18,167 nucleotides of DNA from positions 1-18,167 of the forward strand of contig CAKRKK010000023.1 of NCBI GenBank assembly GCA_934358235.1, read 5' to 3'. The notes under the pieces were generated by a model. It saw nothing but the letters and a program-made list of their open reading frames with translations. It was not told the DNA's origin and made no database searches. The position numbers and the translations under genes were made by a program. The stretch's first letter is position 1; each line of letters starts with the position of its first letter. Shown here one piece after another: positions 1 to 7,282 of the stretch. Origin of the DNA: an uncultured Lachnospira sp. Lineage in GTDB: Bacteria > Bacillota > Clostridia > Lachnospirales > Lachnospiraceae.

Positions 1-1
1 G

Positions 2-1270
2 TATTTTCTCTGGGCACTGGATTCAGGTGGAACAGTATTCTCTGACGCACTTATACATGTAACAGAGGCCGTTAATATCAATGAACTGGATGAATCCTTG
101 TATACATTGGAAAAAGAGGGAACAGGCGATAATAAGTATTCCTTATATAAGGCAAATTACCAGCTTCCTTTTGCAATGGTTACAGGAAGCAATATAGCTT
201 CAATAGATTTTAATAAAGACTTTACAAAGCTTAATGCTGTTACATCAGGTGAACAGTCAGAGGATGATTACAGATGGAATACCACAACTAAGGACTGGAT
301 ATATCTTCATAACCTTATGTATAGTGCCTTAAGTGGTGATTCAGAGGCACTTGTAACAGAGTATGGAAGGCTTGCAGGTTCATCGGTATATAACGTGAGT
401 GACAGTCAGGTTCAGGCTATAAATCAGGAGTCAGATAACACAACGGCTGTAAAGACAACACAGACAACCCACGTTACACAGACCTATAAGGATACAATAT
501 CAGGTAACAAGGCTGTATACATAAGTGTTGCAGATGTTAATATAGGTACATCAGATGCCAATGTTTCAGATATGTTCAGAAGCCTTACAATAAAGGTTAA
601 TGGTAAACAGATAGATATACCTACAATCGGCAATGTAAACAATAAGTATTATACAACCGATTATAATAATGGTCTTATATATATAGGCACCTTCAGGGAT
701 GAAGATGTAGAGGTAGAGCTTGATTATGCAAGACCTCTGGATAAGAACGGGGATGTTTCACTCGGTAAGTATGCATTCACTATGGGGGGAATTGATCTTG
801 ATAAGCTGGATGCATTATGTGAAAGCTATGCACATAAGCAGAGTGAGGTGTCATATACTAATAATTCGGTCACAGTAAAGGTTAATGGAAGCCAGACTGA
901 TAATTACGCAATAGTTCCAGTTATAAAGAGCGATAACTGGACAGTAACAGTTAACGGAAAGGAATGTGAAACCAAGGATATTGCCGGAATGTTTACAGGA
1001 GTGGCTATTGCTGAGGGCAGTAATGAGATAGTGTTTACATTCAAGCCGGCTTCTAAGGATAAAGGACTTCTTATATCAGTACTGGTGCTTATAACGATGA
1101 TTGCACTTATGATAGTTAATCATTATAAGAGGATAACAATACCAGAATGGATGCAGGCGTGTGCAGGAGGCATATATATGCTTATTATAGCAGTGCTTGC
1201 GGTTGTGATGTTTGCAATACCACTTATTGCAAGTGTTGTAGTCAATATAAGATACGTATTGGGGATATAA
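2..1270 (+). CDS. YfhO-like integral membrane protein, C-terminal part (5' end outside window)
   Basis: The reading frame is open from base 2, so this is the last ~422 residues of a larger protein; the N-terminus is missing. Two membrane segments near the C-terminus (around GLLISVLVLITMIALMIV and the stretch beginning MLIIAVLAVVM) follow a long, mostly beta-rich extracytoplasmic region with many Thr, Asn and Asp. This layout, together with the opening YFLWALDSGG and the LPFAMV segment, resembles the C-terminal half of the YfhO family (PF09586), large GT-C-like membrane proteins linked in Firmicutes to glycosylation of lipoteichoic acid or other envelope polymers. The next gene starts on the base after this stop codon, so the two are almost certainly co-transcribed. 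The family call comes from memory of the pattern; the missing N-terminal membrane domain would be decisive. A TTG at 98 is not a credible start because the frame continues upstream. Confidence 0.6.
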   Translation, partial: YFLWALDSGGTVFSDALIHVTEAVNINELDESLYTLEKEGTGDNKYSLYKANYQLPFAMVTGSNIASIDFNKDFTKLNAVTSGEQSEDDYRWNTTTKDWIYLHNLMYSALSGDSEALVTEYGRLAGSSVYNVSDSQVQAINQESDNTTAVKTTQTTHVTQTYKDTISGNKAVYISVADVNIGTSDANVSDMFRSLTIKVNGKQIDIPTIGNVNNKYYTTDYNNGLIYIGTFRDEDVEVELDYARPLDKNGDVSLGKYAFTMGGIDLDKLDALCESYAHKQSEVSYTNNSVTVKVNGSQTDNYAIVPVIKSDNWTVTVNGKECETKDIAGMFTGVAIAEGSNEIVFTFKPASKDKGLLISVLVLITMIALMIVNHYKRITIPEWMQACAGGIYMLIIAVLAVVMFAIPLIASVVVNIRYVLGI

Positions 1271-2485
1271 ATGTTTTCAGTATTAGTTAGATACTATAAT
1301 AATAATGAGAAATTCAGATTAATAACAAAGATTATGTCAGTGTGGCTGTTATCAAGGCTTATAATGCTGGTGCTGGTTCCGGTTATGAATATGCTGGCTG
1401 ATACGCCACACGACCTGTTGTATTATATGAATCCGTGGGATGCAGAGTGGTATAAGGAAATAGCAGAGTCAGGGTATAAGCCTCCGCGTGCAAATGGAAT
1501 GGCAAACTGGGCCTTCTTTCCATTATATCCTATGGTATGTGCAGGCATCAGGATGATTACAGGAGGCTGTATTGACACATATGCCATAGGGATGCTTGTA
1601 TCTAATGTATGCATAATAATAGCTGTATACTATGCGGTCAGTTTTGCGTGTCTTGAGCTTGATGTAAAGAAATATAACAGGTGTGATATAGAAAATATAA
1701 TAATATTTCTTATGCTCGCAGGTCCTGGCGCAGTATATTACAGCGCAATGTATACAGAGGCAATGTTTACAATGTGTGTGGTGCTGTGCTTTTATAATAC
1801 TAAAAAAAAGAATTATCTGGCAGCAGGTCTTTTTTCTGCATTGGCCAGCGGCACAAGAATTGTAGGCTGCACGCTTATTATAGTGTTGATTACAGATATG
1901 TATGTTGATGTATACAGGAGGCAGGAGATAGAAGCTGGCAGATTAATAAGGTCTTTAGGCAGCCTTATAAAAGAGGTAATAATGGATGCCAGAAAGCTGC
2001 TCTCATTGGCGTTATGTCCGCTTGGAATATTTGCATATATGATGTTTTTAAACAGCTTCTGCAAGGATGCCTGGGCGTTTTATCACGTACAGAAGGCGTG
2101 GAGAACACAAAAGCTGTTTCCGGTCATAGGTGTGCTGTTTAAGTCCTGTACAGGACAGCTTGGAGCAATGTCTGATGTTAAGCAGCTTAATGGCATCATA
2201 CTTGGATGGTTGTGTGTGTATGCCTTATTGTTATATGTGATTATGATTGTAAGGAAGCATTACGCACTAGGAATGTTTGGAATAGCAGCGCTTCTTGTTC
2301 CTCTGACCTCAAGTGTTATGAGTACATTGAGATTTATTATAGGTTCCTTTGTTGTATACATAGGGATTGCAGAATTAATGCTTAGGATGAAACGTGTCAG
2401 GGTAGTGATTATTATAGTGCTGCTGGCATTTGTTGAGCTTGTGTGCATAGCAGCATGGTATTTCTGGGATGGACTTCTTATGTAG
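1271..2485 (+). CDS. PIG-V-like GT-C mannosyltransferase family membrane protein
   Basis: A 404-residue polytopic membrane protein. The first extracytoplasmic loop contains WDAEWYKEIAESGY (residues 56-69) followed by NWAFFPLYP (79-87). This matches the WDxxWYxxIAxxGY...FFPLYP signature of the PIG-V/mannosyltransferase family (PF04188), whose eukaryotic members transfer mannose from dolichol-phosphate-mannose; the Asp of WDAEW is the probable catalytic acidic residue. Many hydrophobic segments follow (about 8-10). It probably transfers a sugar from a polyprenyl-phosphate donor to an envelope acceptor on the outer face of the membrane. The ATG lies directly after the previous stop, with GGGG at 1261-1264 as a weak ribosome binding site, which suggests translational coupling. 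The polyprenol-phosphate sugar synthase 242 bases downstream could supply its donor. The true sugar and acceptor cannot be read from the sequence. Confidence 0.75.
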   Translation: MFSVLVRYYNNNEKFRLITKIMSVWLLSRLIMLVLVPVMNMLADTPHDLLYYMNPWDAEWYKEIAESGYKPPRANGMANWAFFPLYPMVCAGIRMITGGCIDTYAIGMLVSNVCIIIAVYYAVSFACLELDVKKYNRCDIENIIIFLMLAGPGAVYYSAMYTEAMFTMCVVLCFYNTKKKNYLAAGLFSALASGTRIVGCTLIIVLITDMYVDVYRRQEIEAGRLIRSLGSLIKEVIMDARKLLSLALCPLGIFAYMMFLNSFCKDAWAFYHVQKAWRTQKLFPVIGVLFKSCTGQLGAMSDVKQLNGIILGWLCVYALLLYVIMIVRKHYALGMFGIAALLVPLTSSVMSTLRFIIGSFVVYIGIAELMLRMKRVRVVIIIVLLAFVELVCIAAWYFWDGLLM

Positions 2486-2550
2486 AGGCGTGTGTAGTTG
2501 AGGTGATTATTACGTGTTAACGGTGATTGCATATAGCTGTTATGTGAACC

Positions 2551-2570
2551 TGTTGTGTAGGTGTTGTGTA
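2551..2570. repeat. Short direct repeat, period 11
   Basis: TGTTGTGTA occurs at 2551-2559 and again at 2562-2570, in the untranslated gap after the PIG-V-like gene. The surrounding 2486-2580 is GT-rich and holds no reading frame or terminator I can support. Confidence 0.35.
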
Positions 2571-2586
2571 TACTTTGTGAAAATAC

Positions 2587-2615
2587 TTGCTAACTTTACA
2601 TAAAGGTATTATAAT
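2587..2615 (+). promoter_or_regulatory. SigA-type promoter for the glycosyltransferase-glmM operon
   Basis: TTGCTA at 2587-2592 and a perfect TATAAT at 2610-2615 are separated by exactly 17 bases. Transcription would start near 2622, leaving a leader of about 105 bases before the ATG at 2728. Confidence 0.7.
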
Positions 2616-2727
2616 TAACACGTTTTTTAGAACTGATTTAACAGAAGCATTATGTAAATAAGATGACAGGCCTGCCTGATATCGGAGAGTTTTACAGTAA
2701 AAGTTATATATTCAAAAGGAGAAAATT

Positions 2728-3468
2728 ATGTTATCAGTAGTTGTACCTACATTTAATGAAGGGAAGAATATTAGAAATCTGGTGACACAGATAAATGATG
2801 CACTTAAAGGAATTGATTACGAAATATTATTCGTAGATGATAGTAAGGATAATACTCCAGAGATTATTATGGAGGTTGCAAAGGAGTTTCCACAGGTAAG
2901 AATGGAGCATAGAACAGGTGAAACAGGTCTTGCGACAGCAGTTCTTAAGGGCTTTGAGCTTGCTAAGGGAGAATATATGGCATGTATGGATGCCGATCTT
3001 CAGCATCCACCAGTAGTACTTAAGTATATGTATAAGGCTATGGAGAGTGGAGCAGATTTCTGTATACCTAGCCGTCTTATACCAGGTGGAGATGATGGTG
3101 GACTTAACTGGTACAGAAAGTTCGTATCAGGAACAGCACGTAAGATAGGTCAGTGGATGCTTCCATGCTTAAGACAGATTTCAGATCCTACAAGCGGACT
3201 TTTTATGTTCAGACGTGAGGTTATTAAGAACGCTGATCTTCAGCCTATCGGATGGAAGATTATGGTAGAGGTTCTTGCTATGGGCTCTTATAAGAAGGTT
3301 GTGGAGATACCATATAAGTTCCAGCAAAGAACAGAGGGTGAGTCAAAGCTTTCAGGAAAGGTTACACTTGAATATCTTAAACAGCTTAAGGATCTTAGAA
3401 AGAGATATAACAAGGCTAATAAGTATGAGGTTGAGATCTGGTCAACAGAGAGGATGATGGCAGAGTAA
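2728..3468 (+). CDS. Polyprenol-phosphate mannose synthase-like glycosyltransferase (GT2)
   Basis: A 246-residue GT-A glycosyltransferase of family 2. Visible motifs are the N-terminal VVVPTFNE (residues 4-11), DDSKDNT (37-43), a DxD-type MDADLQHPP (87-95), and the GRP-like region around SRLIPGGDDGG. This order is typical of dolichol/polyprenol-phosphate mannose synthases (DPM1-like), which move a sugar from a nucleotide donor to polyprenyl phosphate on the cytoplasmic face of the membrane. There is no C-terminal membrane anchor, as in short soluble DPM1-type enzymes. The start has AAGGAG at 2716-2721 with a 6-base spacer. The stop codon TAA shares its last A with the glmM ATG, so translation is coupled. 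The product could feed the PIG-V-like and YfhO-like proteins upstream. The sugar may be mannose, glucose or another hexose. Confidence 0.8.
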   Translation: MLSVVVPTFNEGKNIRNLVTQINDALKGIDYEILFVDDSKDNTPEIIMEVAKEFPQVRMEHRTGETGLATAVLKGFELAKGEYMACMDADLQHPPVVLKYMYKAMESGADFCIPSRLIPGGDDGGLNWYRKFVSGTARKIGQWMLPCLRQISDPTSGLFMFRREVIKNADLQPIGWKIMVEVLAMGSYKKVVEIPYKFQQRTEGESKLSGKVTLEYLKQLKDLRKRYNKANKYEVEIWSTERMMAE

Positions 3469-4823
3469 TGGGAAAGTATTTTGGTACAGATGGTTTCCGT
3501 GGTGAGGCTAACGTTACATTGACAGTAGACCACGCATTCAAGGTTGGTAGATTCTTAGGATGGTTTTACGGTAAGGAAAAGGAAAACGGAAAGGCTAAGA
3601 TTGTAATCGGTAAGGATACAAGAAGAAGCAGTTATATGTTTGAATACTCACTTGTTGCTGGTCTTACAGCCTCAGGTGCAGATGTTTATCTTCTTCACGT
3701 AACAACAACACCAAGCGTTGCATATGTGACAAGAACAGAGGATTTTGATTGTGGTATTATGATATCAGCAAGCCATAATCCTTTCTATGATAATGGTATT
3801 AAGCTCATCAACAGCAAGGGCGAAAAGATGAGAGAGGATGTTATTGATGAGATAGAGAAGTATCTTGATGGCGAAATGGGTGACATTCCATATGCTACCA
3901 AGGAACAGATAGGCTGTACAGTTGATCATACTGCAGGACGTAACAGGTATATGGGTTATCTTATGAGTCTTGCAATATATTCCTTTAAGGGAATGAGAAT
4001 AGGTCTTGATGCATCTAACGGAAGTGCCTGGACACTTGCAAAGGCAGTTTTTGATGCGCTTGGTGCAAAGACTTATGTTATCAATGCTAATCCTGATGGA
4101 ACGAATATCAATGCAAACTGTGGTTCTACACATATTGAAGGCTTGTGTGATCTTGTAAAGAGAGAGCATCTTGATGCGGGCTTTGCTTTTGATGGCGATG
4201 CCGACAGATGCCTGTGTGTAGATGAGAACGGTGATGTGATAACAGGCGATCATATCCTTTATATATATGGATGCTATATGAAGGAGAGAGGAAAGCTTAT
4301 AGATAACACAGTTGTAACAACTGTTATGTCTAACTTTGGTCTTTATAAGGCCTTCGATGCAGCAGGCATTGATTATGAAAAGACTAAGGTTGGCGATAAG
4401 TATGTATATGAGTGTATGTCTAATAATGGCTACCGTCTTGGCGGAGAACAGTCAGGACATATTATATTCAGCAAGTATGCAACAACTGGTGATGGTATCA
4501 TAACAGCACTTAAGATGATGGAAGCTATGATTGCAAAGAAGAAGTCACTTGCACAGCTTGCCGCACCTCTTCACATATATCCACAGGTGCTTAAGAATGT
4601 GCGTGTATATGATAAGCCAACTGCACAGAATGATGTGGATGTTAAGGCAGCAGTAGCCGCAGTAGCAGAAGCATTGGGTGAGAATGGAAGAATACTTGTA
4701 AGAGAAAGTGGAACAGAGCCAGTTATAAGAGTTATGGTTGAGGCTGGTACACATGATGAATGTGAAAAGTATGTTGACCAGGTTATAGCTGTTATTAAGA
4801 GTAAAGGATATGTAGCTGAGTAA
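3468..4823 (+). CDS. glmM: Phosphoglucosamine mutase
   Basis: A 451-residue alpha-D-phosphohexomutase, full length for GlmM, which interconverts glucosamine-6-phosphate and glucosamine-1-phosphate for UDP-GlcNAc and peptidoglycan synthesis in the cytoplasm. Diagnostic motifs are present in order: FGTDGFRGEAN at the N-terminus, ISASHNPFYDNGIK with the phosphorylated serine at Ser102 (same position as in E. coli GlmM), the metal loop FDGDADR (241-247, Asp242/244/246), the sugar-binding GGEQSGH (325-331), and the phosphate-binding RESGTEPVIRVM (412-423). These favour GlmM over phosphomannomutase ManB. Its ATG overlaps the previous stop by one base and no separate ribosome binding site is visible inside the upstream gene, so it is probably translated by coupling to the glycosyltransferase. 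In many Firmicutes glmM follows cdaA-cdaR; that context is absent here. Confidence 0.9.
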   Translation: MGKYFGTDGFRGEANVTLTVDHAFKVGRFLGWFYGKEKENGKAKIVIGKDTRRSSYMFEYSLVAGLTASGADVYLLHVTTTPSVAYVTRTEDFDCGIMISASHNPFYDNGIKLINSKGEKMREDVIDEIEKYLDGEMGDIPYATKEQIGCTVDHTAGRNRYMGYLMSLAIYSFKGMRIGLDASNGSAWTLAKAVFDALGAKTYVINANPDGTNINANCGSTHIEGLCDLVKREHLDAGFAFDGDADRCLCVDENGDVITGDHILYIYGCYMKERGKLIDNTVVTTVMSNFGLYKAFDAAGIDYEKTKVGDKYVYECMSNNGYRLGGEQSGHIIFSKYATTGDGIITALKMMEAMIAKKKSLAQLAAPLHIYPQVLKNVRVYDKPTAQNDVDVKAAVAAVAEALGENGRILVRESGTEPVIRVMVEAGTHDECEKYVDQVIAVIKSKGYVAE

Positions 4824-4844
4824 TAACAGAATTAATAGTGTACC

Positions 4845-4853
4845 TGATACAAT
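4845..4853 (+). promoter_or_regulatory. Possible extended -10 promoter before the hairpin
   Basis: TG at 4845-4846, one base, then TACAAT at 4848-4853 form an extended -10 element; no convincing -35 box lies upstream. Transcripts would start near 4860, just before the hairpin at 4868-4914. This is the only promoter candidate I see for the lipoprotein gene at 4921. Confidence 0.35.
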
Positions 4854-4867
4854 CCTATGAATAAACT

Positions 4868-4920
4868 AATCCCCTTGTTAATAAGATGTTATTAGTCTTA
4901 TTAATAAGGGGATTTCTTTT
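4868..4920 (+). terminator. Strong intrinsic terminator that also contains the next gene's ribosome binding site
   Basis: Arms 4868-4886 and 4896-4914 pair over 19 positions with only one G-U pair, around a 9-base loop, and are followed by TCTTTT (4915-4920). It would terminate the glycosyltransferase-glmM transcript. The 3' arm contains AAGGGG (4906-4911), which is also the only plausible ribosome binding site for the lipoprotein ATG at 4921. Confidence 0.85.
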
Positions 4921-5346
4921 ATGTCACGATTAAGATATATTTATCTGTTGCCAGCAGCAATATGTGTCATATGCCTTAGCTTAATGACCATGACTGCGTG
5001 TAGTGAGAATACATCAGGAGAACATACCGAAATAGAGTATACAGTTGTGGAAAATGAGGATATACCCTCAGAGCTTAAGAAACTGATAGATAATAAGAAG
5101 AATAATACATTAAGATTGACATATACCACAAAGGATTATACCTATGTTGTTGCTGGCTTTGGAACTAAGGATACATCGGGGTATAGTATAAAGGTTAATG
5201 CTGTTTATAAAAGTGCAGATACAATATATGCAGATTTTACGCTTGTTGGACCTGCACAGAATGAAGCTGTCAATGAAGCTGCAACAACACCATACATAGT
5301 GCTTAAGTATGAGAAAAGAGATGAGGCAGTAGTATTCCGTATGTAA
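4921..5346 (+). CDS. PrcB-like lipoprotein
   Basis: A 141-residue predicted lipoprotein. The N-terminus has a basic MSRLR region, a hydrophobic core, and a lipobox ending MTAC with Cys27 as the lipidated residue, so it should be anchored outside the cytoplasmic membrane. After a polar linker, residues ~75-130 carry GFGTKDTSGYSI (79-90), then a beta-rich stretch and ATTPYIVLK (121-129). This matches the PrcB C-terminal domain pattern (PF14343), named after a protease-complex subunit of Treponema denticola; the biochemical role in Firmicutes is not established. The start is fixed by the signal peptide. The ribosome binding site AAGGGG lies 9 bases upstream within the 3' arm of a terminator-like hairpin, so expression may be held down when that RNA is folded. 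No gene follows closely on the same strand. Confidence 0.7.
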   Translation: MSRLRYIYLLPAAICVICLSLMTMTACSENTSGEHTEIEYTVVENEDIPSELKKLIDNKKNNTLRLTYTTKDYTYVVAGFGTKDTSGYSIKVNAVYKSADTIYADFTLVGPAQNEAVNEAATTPYIVLKYEKRDEAVVFRM

Positions 5347-5373
5347 AAACAAGCATTTAAAACCAAGCAGTTA
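5346..5373. repeat. Tandem repeat, period 14, two copies
   Basis: Units 5346-5359 and 5360-5373 match at 12 of 14 positions (core AAGCAnTTA); a third, weaker unit follows at 5374-5387. It begins at the stop codon of the lipoprotein gene. Confidence 0.5.
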
Positions 5374-5394
5374 GAACCAGTAATAAAGAAAAAG

Positions 5395-5423
5395 GAATAT
5401 TAATAAGTTGTAAAGCATAATAT
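5395..5423 (+). promoter_or_regulatory. SigE-like (mother-cell) promoter for sipL
   Basis: GAATATT at 5395-5401 fits the SigE -35 pattern KMATATT. After 14 bases, CATAATAT at 5416-5423 agrees with CATACAHT at six of eight positions. The expected spacing is 14-15 bases. No SigA promoter of comparable quality is visible before sipL. SigE control of sipL is known in Clostridioides difficile. The leader would be about 170 bases. Confidence 0.5.
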
Positions 5424-5514
5424 ACATAAAGAACTGATGTGTATCAGAGAATATACTAAAAACTACGAAAAATAAGCATTTTTGGAAGTTACACGAGGTT
5501 TAATAAGGAGGTAG

Positions 5515-5548
5515 TTAATATAAGCAGGCAGTTAATATAAGCAGGCAG
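5515..5548. repeat. Perfect tandem repeat, period 17, two copies
   Basis: A 17-base unit (TTAATATAAGCAGGCAG) occurs at 5515-5531 and again, identical, at 5532-5548; partial echoes (GCAGGCA at 5571-5577, TTAATAT at 5583-5589) follow. It sits in the sipL leader between the proposed promoter and the ribosome binding site. Confidence 0.8.
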
Positions 5549-5603
5549 CTTATATAGGGAATCAGCGGATGCAGGCAACTATTAATATCAGGAGGTTAAC
5601 AGG

Positions 5604-7199
5604 TTGGAGCTTAAGTATGACAATATTCATCAATACATAATTAAATGCTCAAATACATCTCAGATAACATTGGATGACGATTATAATGTACCAGATAGTA
5701 AGCCGGATATAGACAGTATAGTAAAGGACTTTGGCATGGCTGTGCTGGATGGTGTACGTGTCAATCAGGATAAGGCACAGGTGGAGGGAAATCTTAAATA
5801 TGCTCTTTTATATATAGGAAAGGGGCAGGCACAGCAGCAATATCTTCCTGTGAAGCTGGAGGGAAGCCTGCATTTTCTGGAAAATGTTAATCTGTCGGAG
5901 GATGCTACAGATACGGAGGTTACGTGTAAGGCAAATATAGAGGATCTTACAATTAAATCAATTAATTCAAGAAAAATCAGCGTCAAGGCAATAATAAGTA
6001 TTACAGTTACCTGCGAGGAGTTGTGTAATACAGCGATTGCCTCACAGCTTATACCAGATACCGGATGTTCGCCACAGACATTATACAGGGATTATGAATA
6101 TGCACAGATGGATGTTAATATGCGTGATAATTTAAGGATAAAGGAAACAGCTTCACTGCCTAGCGGTAAGGCAGATATATCCGAACTGATATGGGATGAT
6201 ATAGATGTCAGAAATGTCAGTACACGTATGACAGAGGATGGCCTTAATGTCAGCGGGGAGCTTAGCGTATTTATTATGTATATAAGCCAGGAAGAGGGAC
6301 AACTGTTACAATGGTATGAAACTTTAGTCCCATTTGCCGGAGTGCTGGATGTGAGTGGCGCAGAGCCTGATAGTGTATGCTATGTAGGCTTTACCATGAC
6401 AGGCAGGAATGTTGAAATAAGACCAGATTACGATGGCGCTAATAGAGAAATAGCTATTGAGGCAGTGCTTGATATGGATATCAGGTCATACAAGGATTGT
6501 AAAAAAACGGCATTATCGGATGTGTATGTTCCGGGAAGTTCTATGGAGTTAAAGAGGTCAGAGGTACAGCTTAAGAGGCTGCTTGTAAGAAATAATACAA
6601 AGTGCAGGGTGTCTGATAATATAAAGCTTGCTGATTATATTAATCCTATGCAGATAATTAATGTAACGGCAAGAGTACAGATAGACGATTATGAATATGT
6701 GGAGGATGGCATAGCAGTATCAGGGGCAGTTATTGCAAATGTATGTTATATAACTGCTGATGATAATTCACCTGTTGGAAGTGTTAATTCAGTTATCCCA
6801 TATACGGGTACAGTAGCCATAAAGGATTATGATAAGGATAATATAGAGTATGTGGTAAGACCTTGTATAGAGCAGCTTACAGCAGCTATGAACAGCAGTC
6901 AGGGAATAGAGGTTAAGGCTGTGGTAGCACTTGATGCAATATGCTTTGAACCAGTAAAAATATCTACAATAGAGGAGTGTGGATATACACCTGGCGATTC
7001 AGAATATTATGCCTCACTTCCATCAATGGTAGGCTATATATCTGATGGGGAAAGCAGTCTGTGGGATATAGCTAAGAAATACAATACTACCTGTGAGGCA
7101 GTAAGACAGACTAATGCACAGGTGCAGAGATTATCAGATAGTGATAGTGTTCCAGCAGGAATAAAGCTGCTGCTTATAAAAGAGGGGATGCCCTCCTGA
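5604..7199 (+). CDS. sipL: SipL-like spore coat morphogenetic protein (SPOCS repeats + LysM)
   Basis: A 531-residue soluble protein without signal peptide. The N-terminal ~440 residues contain repeated beta-rich SPOCS/DUF3794 modules (PF12673; about three, roughly residues 30-150, 170-290 and 310-440), recognisable from recurring G-x-L-x-V-x-V-x-Y strands and phrases such as DDDYNVPDSKPDI near the start. Residues 477-526 form a LysM domain (GYISDGESSLWDIAKKYNTT...AGIKLLLIK). This architecture and length match SipL of clostridia, which binds the coat protein SpoIVA through LysM and tethers the coat to the forespore. Translation starts at TTG 5604, supported by AGGAGG at 5590-5595 with an 8-base spacer. 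The SigE-like promoter at 5395 fits mother-cell expression. DUF3794-LysM proteins are also found in relatives that are not known to sporulate well, so an altered role is possible. Confidence 0.85.
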   Translation: MELKYDNIHQYIIKCSNTSQITLDDDYNVPDSKPDIDSIVKDFGMAVLDGVRVNQDKAQVEGNLKYALLYIGKGQAQQQYLPVKLEGSLHFLENVNLSEDATDTEVTCKANIEDLTIKSINSRKISVKAIISITVTCEELCNTAIASQLIPDTGCSPQTLYRDYEYAQMDVNMRDNLRIKETASLPSGKADISELIWDDIDVRNVSTRMTEDGLNVSGELSVFIMYISQEEGQLLQWYETLVPFAGVLDVSGAEPDSVCYVGFTMTGRNVEIRPDYDGANREIAIEAVLDMDIRSYKDCKKTALSDVYVPGSSMELKRSEVQLKRLLVRNNTKCRVSDNIKLADYINPMQIINVTARVQIDDYEYVEDGIAVSGAVIANVCYITADDNSPVGSVNSVIPYTGTVAIKDYDKDNIEYVVRPCIEQLTAAMNSSQGIEVKAVVALDAICFEPVKISTIEECGYTPGDSEYYASLPSMVGYISDGESSLWDIAKKYNTTCEAVRQTNAQVQRLSDSDSVPAGIKLLLIKEGMPS

Positions 7200-7215
7200 A
7201 ATAACCTGAATAAAA

Positions 7216-7277
7216 AAGCTGCCACAACAGGAATACAGACTCTATATAAGCCTGTGTAAACCCTGTTGTAGCAGCTT
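7216..7277 (-). terminator. Intrinsic terminator for the minus-strand gene
   Basis: Arms 7216-7231 and 7262-7277 pair over 16 positions with one A-C mismatch, around a 30-base loop. Read on the minus strand the hairpin is followed by a run of T (complement of the A-run 7212-7217), just past the stop codon at 7283. On the plus strand no T-run follows, so it should act poorly for sipL. Confidence 0.7.
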
Positions 7278-7282
7278 AAATG

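Noticed and set aside
3765..4253. Minus-strand open frame of 162 codons inside glmM
   Set aside because: glmM is unambiguous on the other strand over this span; the antisense frame is Cys/Ile-rich with no family features.
3468..4823. Phosphomannomutase (ManB) instead of GlmM
   Set aside because: ISASHNPFYDNGIK, GGEQSGH and the length match GlmM better, although the neighbouring mannose-type enzymes made the alternative worth considering.
7216..7277. Hairpin as the terminator of sipL on the plus strand
   Set aside because: The T-run is present only when the sequence is read on the minus strand; on the plus strand AAATGTT follows.
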